From Gammaproteobacteria bacterium (GTDB taxonomy: Bacteria > Pseudomonadota > Gammaproteobacteria > HTCC5015): a stretch of 64,000 nucleotides of DNA. The stretch covers positions 1-64,000 of the forward strand of contig JACDDA010000003.1 of NCBI GenBank assembly GCA_013817245.1. Reading direction: 5' to 3'. A model generated the notes under the pieces. It worked only from the letters and a program-made list of their open reading frames with translations, made no database searches and was not told where the DNA came from. Positions 54,172-64,000 of this stretch are shown here, one piece after another. The position numbers and the translations under genes were made by a program. How positions within the stretch are numbered: position 1 is the first letter of the stretch; each line of letters opens with the position of its first letter.

Positions 54172-55395
54172 TTAATGTGCGGCCCATTCAACCGTTTTCA
54201 AGTCTACGCCTTCCTTATACATATCCCATAAAGGCGACAATTCACGCAAGCGTGTCACGGCATGTTGAATTTTACCAATCACTTCATCAACGTCTTGCTG
54301 AGTGGTAAAGCGACCAATCGAAAAACGAATTGAGCTATGCGCTAATTCATCTTCACGACCTAAAGCTCGCAACACATAACTGGGTTCTAAGCTTGCGCTA
54401 GTACACGCAGAACCACTGGACACAGCCATGTCTTTCAACGCCATAATTAAGCTTTCGCCTTCTACAAACGCAAAACTGATATTTAAATTACCGGCCACGC
54501 GATGCTCAAGATCACCATTCACATATACCGCTTCCATTTCTTTCAAACCATTCAACAAACGATCACGCAAAGCGAGCACGCGCACATTTTCAGTAGCCAT
54601 TTCTGCTTTCGCAATGCGGAATGCTTCACCCATACCAACAATTTGATGAGTGGGCAAAGTGCCTGAACGTAAACCACGTTCATGACCACCGCCATGCATT
54701 TGCGCTTCTAAACGAATGCGCGGTTTACGACGCACATACAAAGCGCCCATGCCTTTCGGGCCATAAATTTTATGCGCAGAAAAAGACATTAAATCAACGG
54801 GCAATGTTTCTAAATCAATAGGAATTTTGCCAGCACTTTGCGCAGCATCAACATGAAAAATGACGCCGTGCTTACGACAAATATCGCCGATCGCTTGAAT
54901 ATCTTGAATCACACCGACTTCATTATTAACATGCATAACCGACGCTAAAACTGTGTCAGGACGAATTGCAGCGGTGAATTTTTCTAAATCCAACAGTCCA
55001 TCATTTTGCGGTTCTAAATAAGTTACTTCAAAACCTTCGCGCTCTAATTGACGCATGCTATCGAGCACGGCTTTATGCTCAGTTTTAACGGTAATGAGGT
55101 GTTTACCTTTTTGTTTATAAAAATGCGCAGCACCTTTGATGGCTAAGTTATCTGATTCAGTAGCGCCGCTGGTCCACACAATTTCACGCGGATCTGCATT
55201 CACGAGCGCCGCAACATCAACACGCGCTTGTTCTACTAAATCTTCGGCTTCCCAACCAAAACTATGTGAACGCGACGCAGGATTACCAAATGCGCCATCC
55301 ATCGTTAAGCATTGCCACATTTTATCGGCCACGCGCGGATCTACCGGCGTCGTCGCGGAATAATCTAAATAAATTGGTAATTTTTTCTCACTCAT
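54172..55395 (-). CDS. iscS: Cysteine desulfurase IscS
   Basis: Supplies sulfur from cysteine for Fe-S clusters and thiolated tRNA. The ATG at 55393-55395 ([20 protein letters not shown]) has GAGGTG upstream and gives 407 aa, close to E. coli (404). The PLP lysine is in [10 protein letters not shown] and the catalytic cysteine in the group II loop [17 protein letters not shown]. The C-terminal IscU-interacting tail is intact ([21 protein letters not shown]). It sits directly after a second desulfurase gene. Confidence 0.97.
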   Translation of the reverse strand: MSEKKLPIYLDYSATTPVDPRVADKMWQCLTMDGAFGNPASRSHSFGWEAEDLVEQARVDVAALVNADPREIVWTSGATESDNLAIKGAAHFYKQKGKHLITVKTEHKAVLDSMRQLEREGFEVTYLEPQNDGLLDLEKFTAAIRPDTVLASVMHVNNEVGVIQDIQAIGDICRKHGVIFHVDAAQSAGKIPIDLETLPVDLMSFSAHKIYGPKGMGALYVRRKPRIRLEAQMHGGGHERGLRSGTLPTHQIVGMGEAFRIAKAEMATENVRVLALRDRLLNGLKEMEAVYVNGDLEHRVAGNLNISFAFVEGESLIMALKDMAVSSGSACTSASLEPSYVLRALGREDELAHSSIRFSIGRFTTQQDVDEVIGKIQHAVTRLRELSPLWDMYKEGVDLKTVEWAAH

Positions 55396-55419
55396 ACTCA
55401 CCTCACTCAACTCCAGAAC

Positions 55420-56562
55420 TTAGGCCGCAGACATTGCTTGCGATCTCAGTGTATTTACTATTTTATAAAGCGCCTGACAAAATTGATTCACTTCATCTGC
55501 GGTCGTGTCTTTACCAACGCTGACGCGAATTGCAGTTAATGCTAATTCATCATCAACACCCATCGCGGTTAACACATGACTAGGTTCTTGTATGTCGCTA
55601 TGACAAGCCGAGCCACTGGATACGGCAATGCCTTCTTTATCTAACATCATCAGCAACGTTTCGCCGTGACACGCTGGAACCGCAAACTGTACCGTATTAG
55701 GCAAACGTTCTGCTTGCTCAGAAAAAATAACTAAGCCAGTAATTTTTTGTAAACCTTGCTCTACTAGGTTTCGCAGTGCGCGCATGTGTGTAATGCGTGT
55801 TTGTAATTCTTCTTTAATCAAACGTGCGGCTACACCTAAACCAACAATAGCGGCGACATTTTCAGTACCGGAACGCCGACCTTTTTCATGACCGCCACCG
55901 TGTAATAAAGGCTGCAAGTTCACGCGTTTATCATGAATCAATACACCTACGCCTTGTGAGGCGTACATTTTATGACCCGACAAAGTCAGCAGCTGTGCAC
56001 CGCTACTTGCAAAATCAACCGGCTGTTTACCAATCGCTTGCGTAGCATCGCTATGAAAAATCACACCACGACCCGCTAATGCTTGACCAATCGCTGCAAT
56101 CGGTTGAATTGCACCGGTTTCGTTATTCGCCCACATGACTGAAACTAGTTTTGTAGCCGATGATAATGTTTGCAACACAGCATCGGGCTGCGTGACGCCT
56201 TGCGCATCTACTGGAATGTATTTTAAAACGCCGTGTTGAGTTGCCGCTTGTGCCGCTTCTAAAACTGACGCATGTTCAATCGAACTAATTACAACTTCAG
56301 GATTAGTAAAGGTTGCGCATGCGCCTTTAATCGCTAAGTTATTGGCTTCAGTACCACAGCCGGTGAAGACAACTTGGCTAGGATGCGCATTCACTAAACT
56401 GGCGACTTGATCACGCGCTTGTTCAATAGCACTGCGCATTAAACGACCCTGCCAATGCAAGCTGGAAGGATTGCCATAAATTTCACCTAGATACGGCAAC
56501 ATCGCTTCGCGCACGCGTGGATCCAGCGGCGTTGTTGCGTTGTAATCTAAATAAGCACTCAT
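55420..56562 (-). CDS. Second cysteine desulfurase, NifS-like
   Basis: A 380-aa PLP enzyme of the NifS/IscS family: PLP lysine in SGHKMYASQG and active cysteine in SSGSACHSDIQEPSHVL. It is clearly distinct from the downstream IscS: it lacks the extended C-terminal IscU-binding tail and has shorter loops, closer to NifS-type proteins. It lies between iscR (15-base gap) and iscS, inside the operon, where E. coli has none. Both genes keep all catalytic residues. Possible roles are sulfur supply to another acceptor or IscS assistance; the sequence does not decide. Confidence 0.93.
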   Translation of the reverse strand: MSAYLDYNATTPLDPRVREAMLPYLGEIYGNPSSLHWQGRLMRSAIEQARDQVASLVNAHPSQVVFTGCGTEANNLAIKGACATFTNPEVVISSIEHASVLEAAQAATQHGVLKYIPVDAQGVTQPDAVLQTLSSATKLVSVMWANNETGAIQPIAAIGQALAGRGVIFHSDATQAIGKQPVDFASSGAQLLTLSGHKMYASQGVGVLIHDKRVNLQPLLHGGGHEKGRRSGTENVAAIVGLGVAARLIKEELQTRITHMRALRNLVEQGLQKITGLVIFSEQAERLPNTVQFAVPACHGETLLMMLDKEGIAVSSGSACHSDIQEPSHVLTAMGVDDELALTAIRVSVGKDTTADEVNQFCQALYKIVNTLRSQAMSAA

Positions 56563-56577
56563 GACGTTTAAGATTCC

Positions 56578-57063
56578 TTAAAGACGACTGCTAAACATTT
56601 TTTCGCCGTCACGGCGACGTTCTAATAAAAATGTATCTTGTCGATCAGCAACATCTAACGTAGTTTTACGATTAATTAAATCGGCGAGACTCACGCCTCT
56701 TAAGAACACACGAATTTGTGCACTTAAATCTTCCCATAAATCGTGCGTTAAACACCGCGTATTACCTTGGCAATTACGTGAACCGCCACAACGGGTCGCA
56801 TCAACACTTTCATCAACCGCTTCAATCACATCCGAAATCGCAATTTCACTAGAAGCCTTACTCAACTTATACCCGCCACCAGGGCCACGCGTACTTTTTA
56901 CTAAACCGGTTTTGCGTAAACGCGAAAACAATTGCTCCAAATAAGATAGCGAAATTCCTTGGCGTTCTGAAATATCAGCCAAGGCTACAGGACCACCGCT
57001 ATCATGTACGGCTAGGTCTAACATGGCTGTTACCGCATAACGGCCTTTGGTTGTAAGTCGCAT
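56578..57063 (-). CDS. iscR: Fe-S-sensing regulator IscR
   Basis: Rrf2-family repressor that senses [2Fe-2S] status and controls isc and other genes. I choose the ATG at 57061-57063 ([20 protein letters not shown]), preceded by GGTGGAG; the frame continues three codons to a GTG. Cluster ligands C92, C98, C104 and H107 match E. coli numbering exactly, and the winged-helix recognition region ([19 protein letters not shown]) is intact. It is the first gene of the operon and probably represses it through the boxes upstream. Confidence 0.97.
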   Translation of the reverse strand: MRLTTKGRYAVTAMLDLAVHDSGGPVALADISERQGISLSYLEQLFSRLRKTGLVKSTRGPGGGYKLSKASSEIAISDVIEAVDESVDATRCGGSRNCQGNTRCLTHDLWEDLSAQIRVFLRGVSLADLINRKTTLDVADRQDTFLLERRRDGEKMFSSRL

Positions 57064-57077
57064 ACTCTCCACCGGTA

Positions 57078-57102
57078 ATAACTGAGTAATTTGGTAGGAT
57101 TA
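57078..57102 (-). promoter_or_regulatory. IscR-type box, proximal
   Basis: By my count this 25-base site matches the type 1 consensus (ATASYYGACTRWWWYAGTCRRSTAT) at about 18 of 25 positions on the minus strand. It overlaps the -10 of the iscR promoter and the transcription start. Weaker than the distal box, but spaced in tandem with it (28 bases start to start). Confidence 0.55.
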
Positions 57103-57126
57103 TATATACCCTATCAATTTGGTCAA
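57099..57126 (-). promoter_or_regulatory. isc operon promoter
   Basis: On the minus strand TTGACC (57121-57126) and TATAAT (57099-57104) are separated by 16 bases. Transcription should begin near 57092, 29 bases before the iscR ATG. Both IscR boxes overlap this promoter, so IscR would block polymerase directly. Confidence 0.75.
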
Positions 57127-57130
57127 GTAT
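57106..57130 (-). promoter_or_regulatory. IscR-type box, distal
   Basis: This 25-base site has ATACTTGAC at one end and GGGTAT at the other and matches the IscR type 1 consensus at about 21 of 25 positions by my count, differing mainly in the central GTC half. It covers the -35 of the isc promoter. E. coli iscR has comparable tandem sites. Confidence 0.65.
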
Positions 57131-57162
57131 TCACCCATACCTATCTTATAGCTCCTGCCTGT

Positions 57163-57912
57163 TCATAATTCCTCAGGAGCACGGCTGCGTTTCTCCATAG
57201 CCGCAAATAATCCTCTTAATATATGGACTTCTTCAGTGCGCAAGCGCGCACGGGTAAAGATGCGTCGGAAACGGCGTAACAAGGTCAGTTTGGCGTTTTC
57301 AGCTTCAGTAATCCGCAAACGCACTAAAACGTCGGCTAAATGCGCCAACATACCTTCTACTAAGTCCACATTGGCTAAGGGCTCTTCGGCTTCAGTCGAC
57401 GTTTCGACCGGTGTTTCGATTAAAGCTAAACGACGAATTTCATAGGCCATAATCTGCACGGCAGAGGCTAAATTCAGCGAACTGTAATCAGGATTGGTAG
57501 GAATGTTCACCACAAAATGACATAAATCTAACTCTTCATTAGTCAAACCGGTGCGTTCGCGGCCAAACACCAATGCTACCGGCCGATGCTGCACTTCTGC
57601 CAATAAACGCGCCGCCGCTTCGGCAGGCGAAAATGCCGGCCATGATAAATGTCGCGTGCGTGCCGACGTACCAATCACCAATGCGCAATCCGCTAGCGCC
57701 GACGCCAAATCCTCATGACAGTGCGCATTTTCCAACACATCATCTGCACCTGCCGCCCGCGCAGTGGCTTCTTCGGCGGGAAACAGTTTCGGCGCAACCA
57801 GATGCAATTGATTCAAACCCATGGTTTTCATGGCGCGCGCAGCACCACCAATATTACCGGGATGCGAGGTATTCACTAAGACCAAACGAATATTGGGGAG
57901 CTGTTTTAACAT
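57163..57912 (-). CDS. trmJ: tRNA (cytidine/uridine-2'-O-)-methyltransferase TrmJ
   Basis: SPOUT methyltransferase that modifies position 32 of several tRNAs. The ATG at 57910-57912 (MLKQLPNIRLVLVNTSHPGN) matches E. coli TrmJ; a GTG six codons earlier is possible. It has NIGGAARAMKTMGL, ALVFGRERTGLTNEEL and the IPTNPDYSSLNLASAVQ knot motif, then a charged C-terminal helical extension. An inverted repeat GCTCCTG/CAGGAGC (57151-57180) overlaps its stop and may act as a weak terminator before the isc promoter. It diverges from suhB, as in E. coli. Confidence 0.95.
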   Translation of the reverse strand: MLKQLPNIRLVLVNTSHPGNIGGAARAMKTMGLNQLHLVAPKLFPAEEATARAAGADDVLENAHCHEDLASALADCALVIGTSARTRHLSWPAFSPAEAAARLLAEVQHRPVALVFGRERTGLTNEELDLCHFVVNIPTNPDYSSLNLASAVQIMAYEIRRLALIETPVETSTEAEEPLANVDLVEGMLAHLADVLVRLRITEAENAKLTLLRRFRRIFTRARLRTEEVHILRGLFAAMEKRSRAPEEL

Positions 57913-58063
57913 GGCGCGCAGAATACCCACTTCATCAACACAAGGCGAGTATCCCGAAATGGAGAGCGCAACTTTTTAATCTGGCGCTTACTTGGAATTC
58001 AACTTGTGTAGTCCGGGTCATGGCTTTATCCTACGCGGCCTTGTGACTCGTTCTTTATAAAAT

Positions 58064-58867
58064 ATGCATCCAGCACTTAACATCGCAATCCGTGCCGCTC
58101 GTGCGGCTGGCAGTAGCATCCTCCGTTATTACAATCGGTTGGACACCTTAACTGTCGACATTAAAAGACAAAATGATTTTGTTACAGAAGCGGATCAACA
58201 CGCCGAAAACGAAATCATCAAAGTATTACGCCGCGCTTATCCTGCGCACGCCATTCTTGCCGAAGAAAGTGGCGCACACGGCGATAGCGATCATTGCTGG
58301 ATCATTGATCCGCTCGACGGCACCACCAACTTCATGCACGGTCTTCCACACTTCGCTGTTTCTATTGGTTTACAAATTCGTGGACATTTAGAGCTCGCGG
58401 TGATTTACGATCCTATCAAACAAGAATTATTCACGGCTGAAAAAGGTGGCGGTGCGCGCTTAAACGACAAACGTATTCGTGTGGGCAATCGACACAACAC
58501 AGAGGGCGCTCTCTTTGGTACCGGCTTTCCTTTCAATACACCGGGCGCAATGGATTTTGATGCGTACCTAACAACACTCAAACCGATCATGGCGAACAGT
58601 GCCGGCATCCGTCGTGCAGGTTCCGCTGCTTTAGATTTAGCGTATGTAGCATGCGCACGCTTAGATGGTTTTTGGGAATTCAAACTAAAACCCTGGGACA
58701 TGGCCGCAGGCGTGTTATTGATACAAGAAGCTGGCGGAATTGTTACCGATGATAACGGTGGCGAAAATTATTTAGCTAGCGGCAACGTCGTGGGTGGAAA
58801 TCCTAAATTACATAAATGGTTATTAGAAAATATTCAAAATAGTCGGCCAGTAATAAAATCAAAATAG
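58064..58867 (+). CDS. suhB: Inositol-1-monophosphatase family protein SuhB
   Basis: Mg-dependent phosphatase; in E. coli it also joins the rRNA antitermination complex with NusA. The 267-aa protein has EADQHAENEI, the metal-binding DPLDGTTNF (residues 82-90), GVLIQEAGGIVTDD and KPWDMAAG motifs. It diverges from trmJ with 151 bases between the starts, and ends before a bidirectional terminator shared with secF. Confidence 0.95.
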   Translation: MHPALNIAIRAARAAGSSILRYYNRLDTLTVDIKRQNDFVTEADQHAENEIIKVLRRAYPAHAILAEESGAHGDSDHCWIIDPLDGTTNFMHGLPHFAVSIGLQIRGHLELAVIYDPIKQELFTAEKGGGARLNDKRIRVGNRHNTEGALFGTGFPFNTPGAMDFDAYLTTLKPIMANSAGIRRAGSAALDLAYVACARLDGFWEFKLKPWDMAAGVLLIQEAGGIVTDDNGGENYLASGNVVGGNPKLHKWLLENIQNSRPVIKSK

Positions 58868-58887
58868 TTTTCTACTGATCAAAGCAC

Positions 58888-58921
58888 AAAAAAAAGGGCG
58901 TTAATGATAACGCCCTTTTTT
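58888..58921. terminator. Bidirectional rho-independent terminator between suhB and secF
   Basis: A 13-base-pair stem, AAAAAGGGCGTTA with its exact complement, encloses an ATGA loop (58891-58920). It is flanked by A-runs on the left and T-runs on the right, so it works in both directions between the converging suhB and secF genes. Confidence 0.92.
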
Positions 58922-58940
58922 ATAATTCTGATTTAAAAAA

Positions 58941-59903
58941 CTATGGCATGCCAATTTCACGGGCTTCTTTTGCAGTTTGTTTTTCTTTTTCAGCATTCAA
59001 CATATCTTGGCGGGTTAAACCCAAAAACAAAACAACAGGGCTCGCGACAAATATAGATGAATAAGTACCGATTAAAATACCCAAAATAAGTGCGAGTGAA
59101 AAACCATAAACCACTTCACCGCCAAAGAAAAATAACGCTAGCACTGATAACAAAGTAACGCCCGATGTCATCAAAGTACGACTTAAAGTATCATTAATCG
59201 CAACATTCATAATTTCTGCAGTATCATTACTGCGCGTACGGAAAAAGTTTTCGCGAATACGATCGAAAACAACAATCGTGTCATTCAGCGAATAACCAAT
59301 GATCGCTAATATCGCCGCTAAGGTTGCTAAATCAAAACTAATACCTAACCAAGCAAACACGCCTAATGTCAGAACCACGTCATGCGCGGTAGCGACAATA
59401 GCGCCGGCGGAAAAGAACCAACGATTAAAACGCATAGCCACATAAAGGAAAATAAAAAACGTCGCGACTAATATTGCCATGCCGCCGCTATTTTTTAATT
59501 CATCGCCGACTTGTGGGCCAACGTATTCAACACGGCGCAATGTGGCGCCTGTCGTATGCTGCTGCAAGATGCTATAAATTTTGTCGCTTAAGGTTGTGGC
59601 TTGATCTTGACCAGTCTCTGCTTCGTCTGATGGCAACACTCGAATTAGCACATCTCTAGAAGTACCAAAATATTGCACGGTTGCACCAGGTACGCCGTTT
59701 TCTTCTAATGCTCCGCGCACTTTTGATAATTCAACCGGTGCAGCGTAACCCACCTCAATCAAATAACCGCCGGTGAAATCAATGCCTAAATTCAAACCGC
59801 GCGTTGCCAGGCCGAAAATCGACAAGCCAACAAACAAAATGGAAGCGGCCATTAACCAATAACGTGCGCCAATGAAATTTATTTTTAAATTATGTATGTT
59901 CAT
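58941..59903 (-). CDS. secF: Protein translocase subunit SecF
   Basis: With SecD it uses the proton gradient to complete protein export. It has six membrane segments and the conserved GIDFTGGYLIEVGY motif early, and VSVLALFFFGG and GILIGTYSSIFVASPVV later. The ATG at 59901-59903 (MNIHNLKINFIGARYW) is preferred; the longer frame uses GTG. About 320 aa. It follows secD by 16 bases. A C-terminal charged tail (NAEKEKQTAKEAREIGMP) ends it. Confidence 0.96.
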   Translation of the reverse strand: MNIHNLKINFIGARYWLMAASILFVGLSIFGLATRGLNLGIDFTGGYLIEVGYAAPVELSKVRGALEENGVPGATVQYFGTSRDVLIRVLPSDEAETGQDQATTLSDKIYSILQQHTTGATLRRVEYVGPQVGDELKNSGGMAILVATFFIFLYVAMRFNRWFFSAGAIVATAHDVVLTLGVFAWLGISFDLATLAAILAIIGYSLNDTIVVFDRIRENFFRTRSNDTAEIMNVAINDTLSRTLMTSGVTLLSVLALFFFGGEVVYGFSLALILGILIGTYSSIFVASPVVLFLGLTRQDMLNAEKEKQTAKEAREIGMP

Positions 59904-59919
59904 GATATCTATTCTCACA

Positions 59920-61839
59920 TTAAATCGATAAACGCTTGATGGTACGACCGCCGTATAACAAGTTCACCATGGCGCGAGTACCCACGACCGCTGTAAACAT
60001 AGACGTTAAAATACCTAAGGCCAACGTTACCGCAAATCCGCGCACAGGACCTGAACCTAAACTCAACATCGCTAAAGCGGCGATCAAGGTTGTGACATTC
60101 GAGTCAGTAATGGTGGCAAACGCTTTATCAAAGCCAGCATGAATAGCCGCTTGCACACTATTACCCAAGCGTATTTCTTCGCGGATCCGCTCATAAATTA
60201 ATACGTTTGCATCTACCGCCATACCTACTGTTAAGACGATACCAGCAATACCCGGCATGGTTAACGTTGCTTGCAGTAACGATAAAATAGCGACGAGCAA
60301 TACCACGTTCACGGCTAACGTAATATTCGCTAATAAACCAAATGTTTTATAATTCAATATCATGAAAACAAACACGGCGATGAAACCAATCATTACGGAT
60401 TTCAAACCATTATCAATATTATCGCGACCCAAACTTGGCCCCACCGTGCGTTCTTCAACAATTTTCATTGGCGCTTTTAACGCGCCTGAACGTAATGACA
60501 ATGCTAAATCTTGTGCTTCAGCAGTGCTAACACCGGTTGTTTGAAAACGTCGACTCAGTTGATCACGGATAGTAGCAATGCTAATCACGGTTTCTTTTTT
60601 ATTGGTAGAGATTTGTAATTTGCCATCCACTTCTTTGGTATCGGTTTGATACTCAATAAACACAACCGCCATATCTTTGTTAATATTTTGGCCGGTCACT
60701 TCGCTCATGCGATCAGCGCCTTTGCCATCCAAATTTACAAACACAGCAGGCTGACCATTTGTTGGATCAAAGCCAGCGCTGGCGCTAGTAATACTATCGC
60801 CCGTCACAATTAATGAGCGGCGCAATAACACCGCTTTACCATCTCGATCACGATAAAGTTTGGCATCTACGGGCACTGCTGCACCGCTTTGATCAGCACG
60901 CGCCCAATCACTAGGCGTGCCATAAATCAAACGATATTCAAGAGTTGCGGTATTACCTAAACGACGTTTTGCTTCAGCGGTATCTTGTACGCCCGGTAAT
61001 TGCACAATAATACGATCTGTACCTTGTTGCTGAATAATAGGTTCGGCCACACCCAAGTCATTCACACGATTACGCAAAGTTACAATGTTTTGCGTAAGCG
61101 CATCGCTGCGTTCTTTTTTGATCACTTCTTCGCGCATGGTTGCCACTAACGTGACCACTTCTTGCACGCCAGCAACCGGTGTTACACCTGCTGCGGGAGT
61201 TGCCGCTACCGTTGGATCTGGAGATGTAAAAGTGCTAGCAGTAAATTTTAAATCAGGAAATTCATTTTCTAATGTGCTCTGCGCTTTTTCAGCGACTGCA
61301 GCATCGCGAAATCCTAAAGTGATGCGATCAGCGCCGGGTTGAACCCGACCATAACGTAATTTGTTTTTAATTAACACCGAACGAAACGCATCGGTATAAC
61401 TTTCCATGCGTTGTTTTAATGCGCTATCCATATCTACTTGCAGCAAAAAGTGCACACCACCGCGTAAATCTAAACCGAGATACATGGGTTTTGCGCCGAT
61501 AGCACGTAACCATTTTGGTGTGGCTGATTCTAGATTCAACGAAACACTGAATTTTTCACCCATGCGTTGCACTAATGCTTCTTGACCCGCTAATTGAATA
61601 TCGGTATCTGCAAAGCGCGCAACAACATGGGATGGCTCAATGTCTACCGCCGAAAATGGAACGCCCGCTTCGGTTAATGCCACTTCTACTTGTTCACGTA
61701 ACGATGCATCAATAGCCACTTCTCGTGAAGCAACTTGTACTACGGGATCATCACCATACAGATTGGGCAAGGCATACAAAATGCCTAGCATCAAAGCCAC
61801 GAGTAACGACAGATATTTCCAGAGAGGATATTGATTCAC
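59920..61839 (-). CDS. secD: Protein translocase subunit SecD
   Basis: The 639-aa partner of SecF. It has an N-terminal membrane helix and a large periplasmic domain with P1 head and base (GLDLRGGVHFLLQVDMD; VNDLGVAEPIIQQQG). A five-helix C-terminal membrane domain follows, with the LRSGALKAP, GMAVDANVLIYERIREE and FDKAFATITDSNVTTL motifs. The length is close to E. coli SecD (615). It lies after yajC by 25 bases. Confidence 0.97.
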   Translation of the reverse strand: MNQYPLWKYLSLLVALMLGILYALPNLYGDDPVVQVASREVAIDASLREQVEVALTEAGVPFSAVDIEPSHVVARFADTDIQLAGQEALVQRMGEKFSVSLNLESATPKWLRAIGAKPMYLGLDLRGGVHFLLQVDMDSALKQRMESYTDAFRSVLIKNKLRYGRVQPGADRITLGFRDAAVAEKAQSTLENEFPDLKFTASTFTSPDPTVAATPAAGVTPVAGVQEVVTLVATMREEVIKKERSDALTQNIVTLRNRVNDLGVAEPIIQQQGTDRIIVQLPGVQDTAEAKRRLGNTATLEYRLIYGTPSDWARADQSGAAVPVDAKLYRDRDGKAVLLRRSLIVTGDSITSASAGFDPTNGQPAVFVNLDGKGADRMSEVTGQNINKDMAVVFIEYQTDTKEVDGKLQISTNKKETVISIATIRDQLSRRFQTTGVSTAEAQDLALSLRSGALKAPMKIVEERTVGPSLGRDNIDNGLKSVMIGFIAVFVFMILNYKTFGLLANITLAVNVVLLVAILSLLQATLTMPGIAGIVLTVGMAVDANVLIYERIREEIRLGNSVQAAIHAGFDKAFATITDSNVTTLIAALAMLSLGSGPVRGFAVTLALGILTSMFTAVVGTRAMVNLLYGGRTIKRLSI

Positions 61840-61864
61840 GATTATCTCACTTAATTAATTTGGT

Positions 61865-62194
61865 TCACGCTTTCCCAACAGTACCTTTGGGCACTACATT
61901 GGCAATCGCTTGTTTTTGTAATTTGATCTCTACACCATCAGCGATTTGTAAGGTCACAAAATTTTCGCCTACATCGGTAAGTTTGCCTAAGACACCGCCA
62001 GTAGTAATCACTTCATCACCTTTTTTCAAGGCAGCCACTAATTCGCGCTGTTCTTTCGCACGTTTTTGTTGTGGACGAATTAAGAAAAAATAAAAGAAGA
62101 CGATTAACGCAACCATCCACAAAATCGGCAATAAACCACCGCCCTGAGGGGCTGCAGTACCTTGTGCATGCGCGCTAGCAATAAACCAATCCAT
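61865..62194 (-). CDS. yajC: Sec translocon accessory protein YajC
   Basis: A 109-aa inner-membrane protein that associates with SecDF. The ATG at 62192-62194 (MDWFIASAHAQ) precedes one membrane helix (about residues 19-39, LLPILWMVALIVFFYFFLIR) and the cytoplasmic KRAKEQRELVAALKKGDEV domain typical of YajC. The upstream reading uses TTG and is less likely. It lies between tgt and secD, as in E. coli. Confidence 0.96.
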   Translation of the reverse strand: MDWFIASAHAQGTAAPQGGGLLPILWMVALIVFFYFFLIRPQQKRAKEQRELVAALKKGDEVITTGGVLGKLTDVGENFVTLQIADGVEIKLQKQAIANVVPKGTVGKA

Positions 62195-62257
62195 AACAAA
62201 CAACCTTAGTTAGACCCAAAAGAGGCGCGTATTATGCCACAGCAGCATTGAATTGCA

Positions 62258-64000
<1,743 letters not shown>

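Noticed and set aside
57573-58046. 157-codon open frame opposite trmJ
   Set aside because: It is opposite the conserved SPOUT domain and ends just before suhB. Composition is that of a shadow frame, with many H, P and Q.

Overview
The window is a piece of a gammaproteobacterial chromosome. Three blocks of Escherichia coli-like gene order support this: nnr-tsaE-amidase-mutL-miaA-hfq-hflX-hflK-hflC-DUF2065-purA; suhB/trmJ-iscR-iscS-iscU-iscA-hscB-hscA-fdx-iscX-ndk-rlmN-pilF-rodZ-hisS-yfgM-bamB-der; and secF-secD-yajC-tgt-queA. The base composition leans AT and the genes are tightly packed. hisZ, a short one-domain QueF, a MutL with endonuclease motifs, and a second NifS-like desulfurase in the isc operon all differ from E. 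coli. The last of these makes me think of Legionellales or relatives, but that is a weak inference. No tRNA, rRNA, CRISPR array or prophage was seen.

Layout. 1-0.7 kb: the left edge cuts a REP-associated tyrosine transposase (RAYT), followed by REP-like repeats around an orphan membrane-anchored protein. 0.7-16.3 kb: a long minus-strand run for purine synthesis, histidine regulation, HflKC/HflX/Hfq, tRNA modification (miaA, tsaE), mismatch repair, cell-wall amidase, metabolite repair, a signal-peptide-peptidase-like protease, a phosphatase and rluC. 16.3-19.4 kb: rne, divergent from rluC, with a long structured leader. 19.4-21.4 kb: a two-gene operon of unclear role (transglutaminase-like/TPR exported protein plus low-molecular-weight phosphatase). 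21.6-25.7 kb: mltF, dapC, dapD and an ArsC/Spx-like gene. 25.7-28.0 kb: tex. 28.0-30.3 kb: a small accessory patch with a broken gene, a VOC protein, a spermidine-synthase-like protein and an orphan Doc-like Fic protein. 30.3-37.7 kb: yajQ, ligA, zipA and smc. 37.7-42 kb: queF, a squalene/phytoene-synthase family gene beside ispG, and der. 42-50.2 kb: a DUF945-like gene, bamB, yfgM, hisS, rodZ, pilF, rlmN and ndk. 50.3-57.1 kb: the complete isc operon. 57.1-64 kb: trmJ, suhB, secF-secD-yajC, tgt and the 5'-truncated queA.

How the genes fit together. Most of the window is housekeeping. The isc operon has a readable control region, with two IscR-type boxes over its promoter and a terminator after iscX. 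Queuosine synthesis is represented by queF, tgt and queA. Isoprenoid flux is suggested by ispG lying next to a squalene-synthase-family gene. The DAP branch of lysine and peptidoglycan synthesis is represented by dapC and dapD, next to the murein hydrolase mltF. I found no clearly new multi-gene defence or mobile system. The most unusual points are the duplicated desulfurase in the isc operon, the relocated ispG beside the squalene-synthase gene, the exported transglutaminase-like protein, the RAYT/REP edge, and the accessory patch at 28-30 kb.
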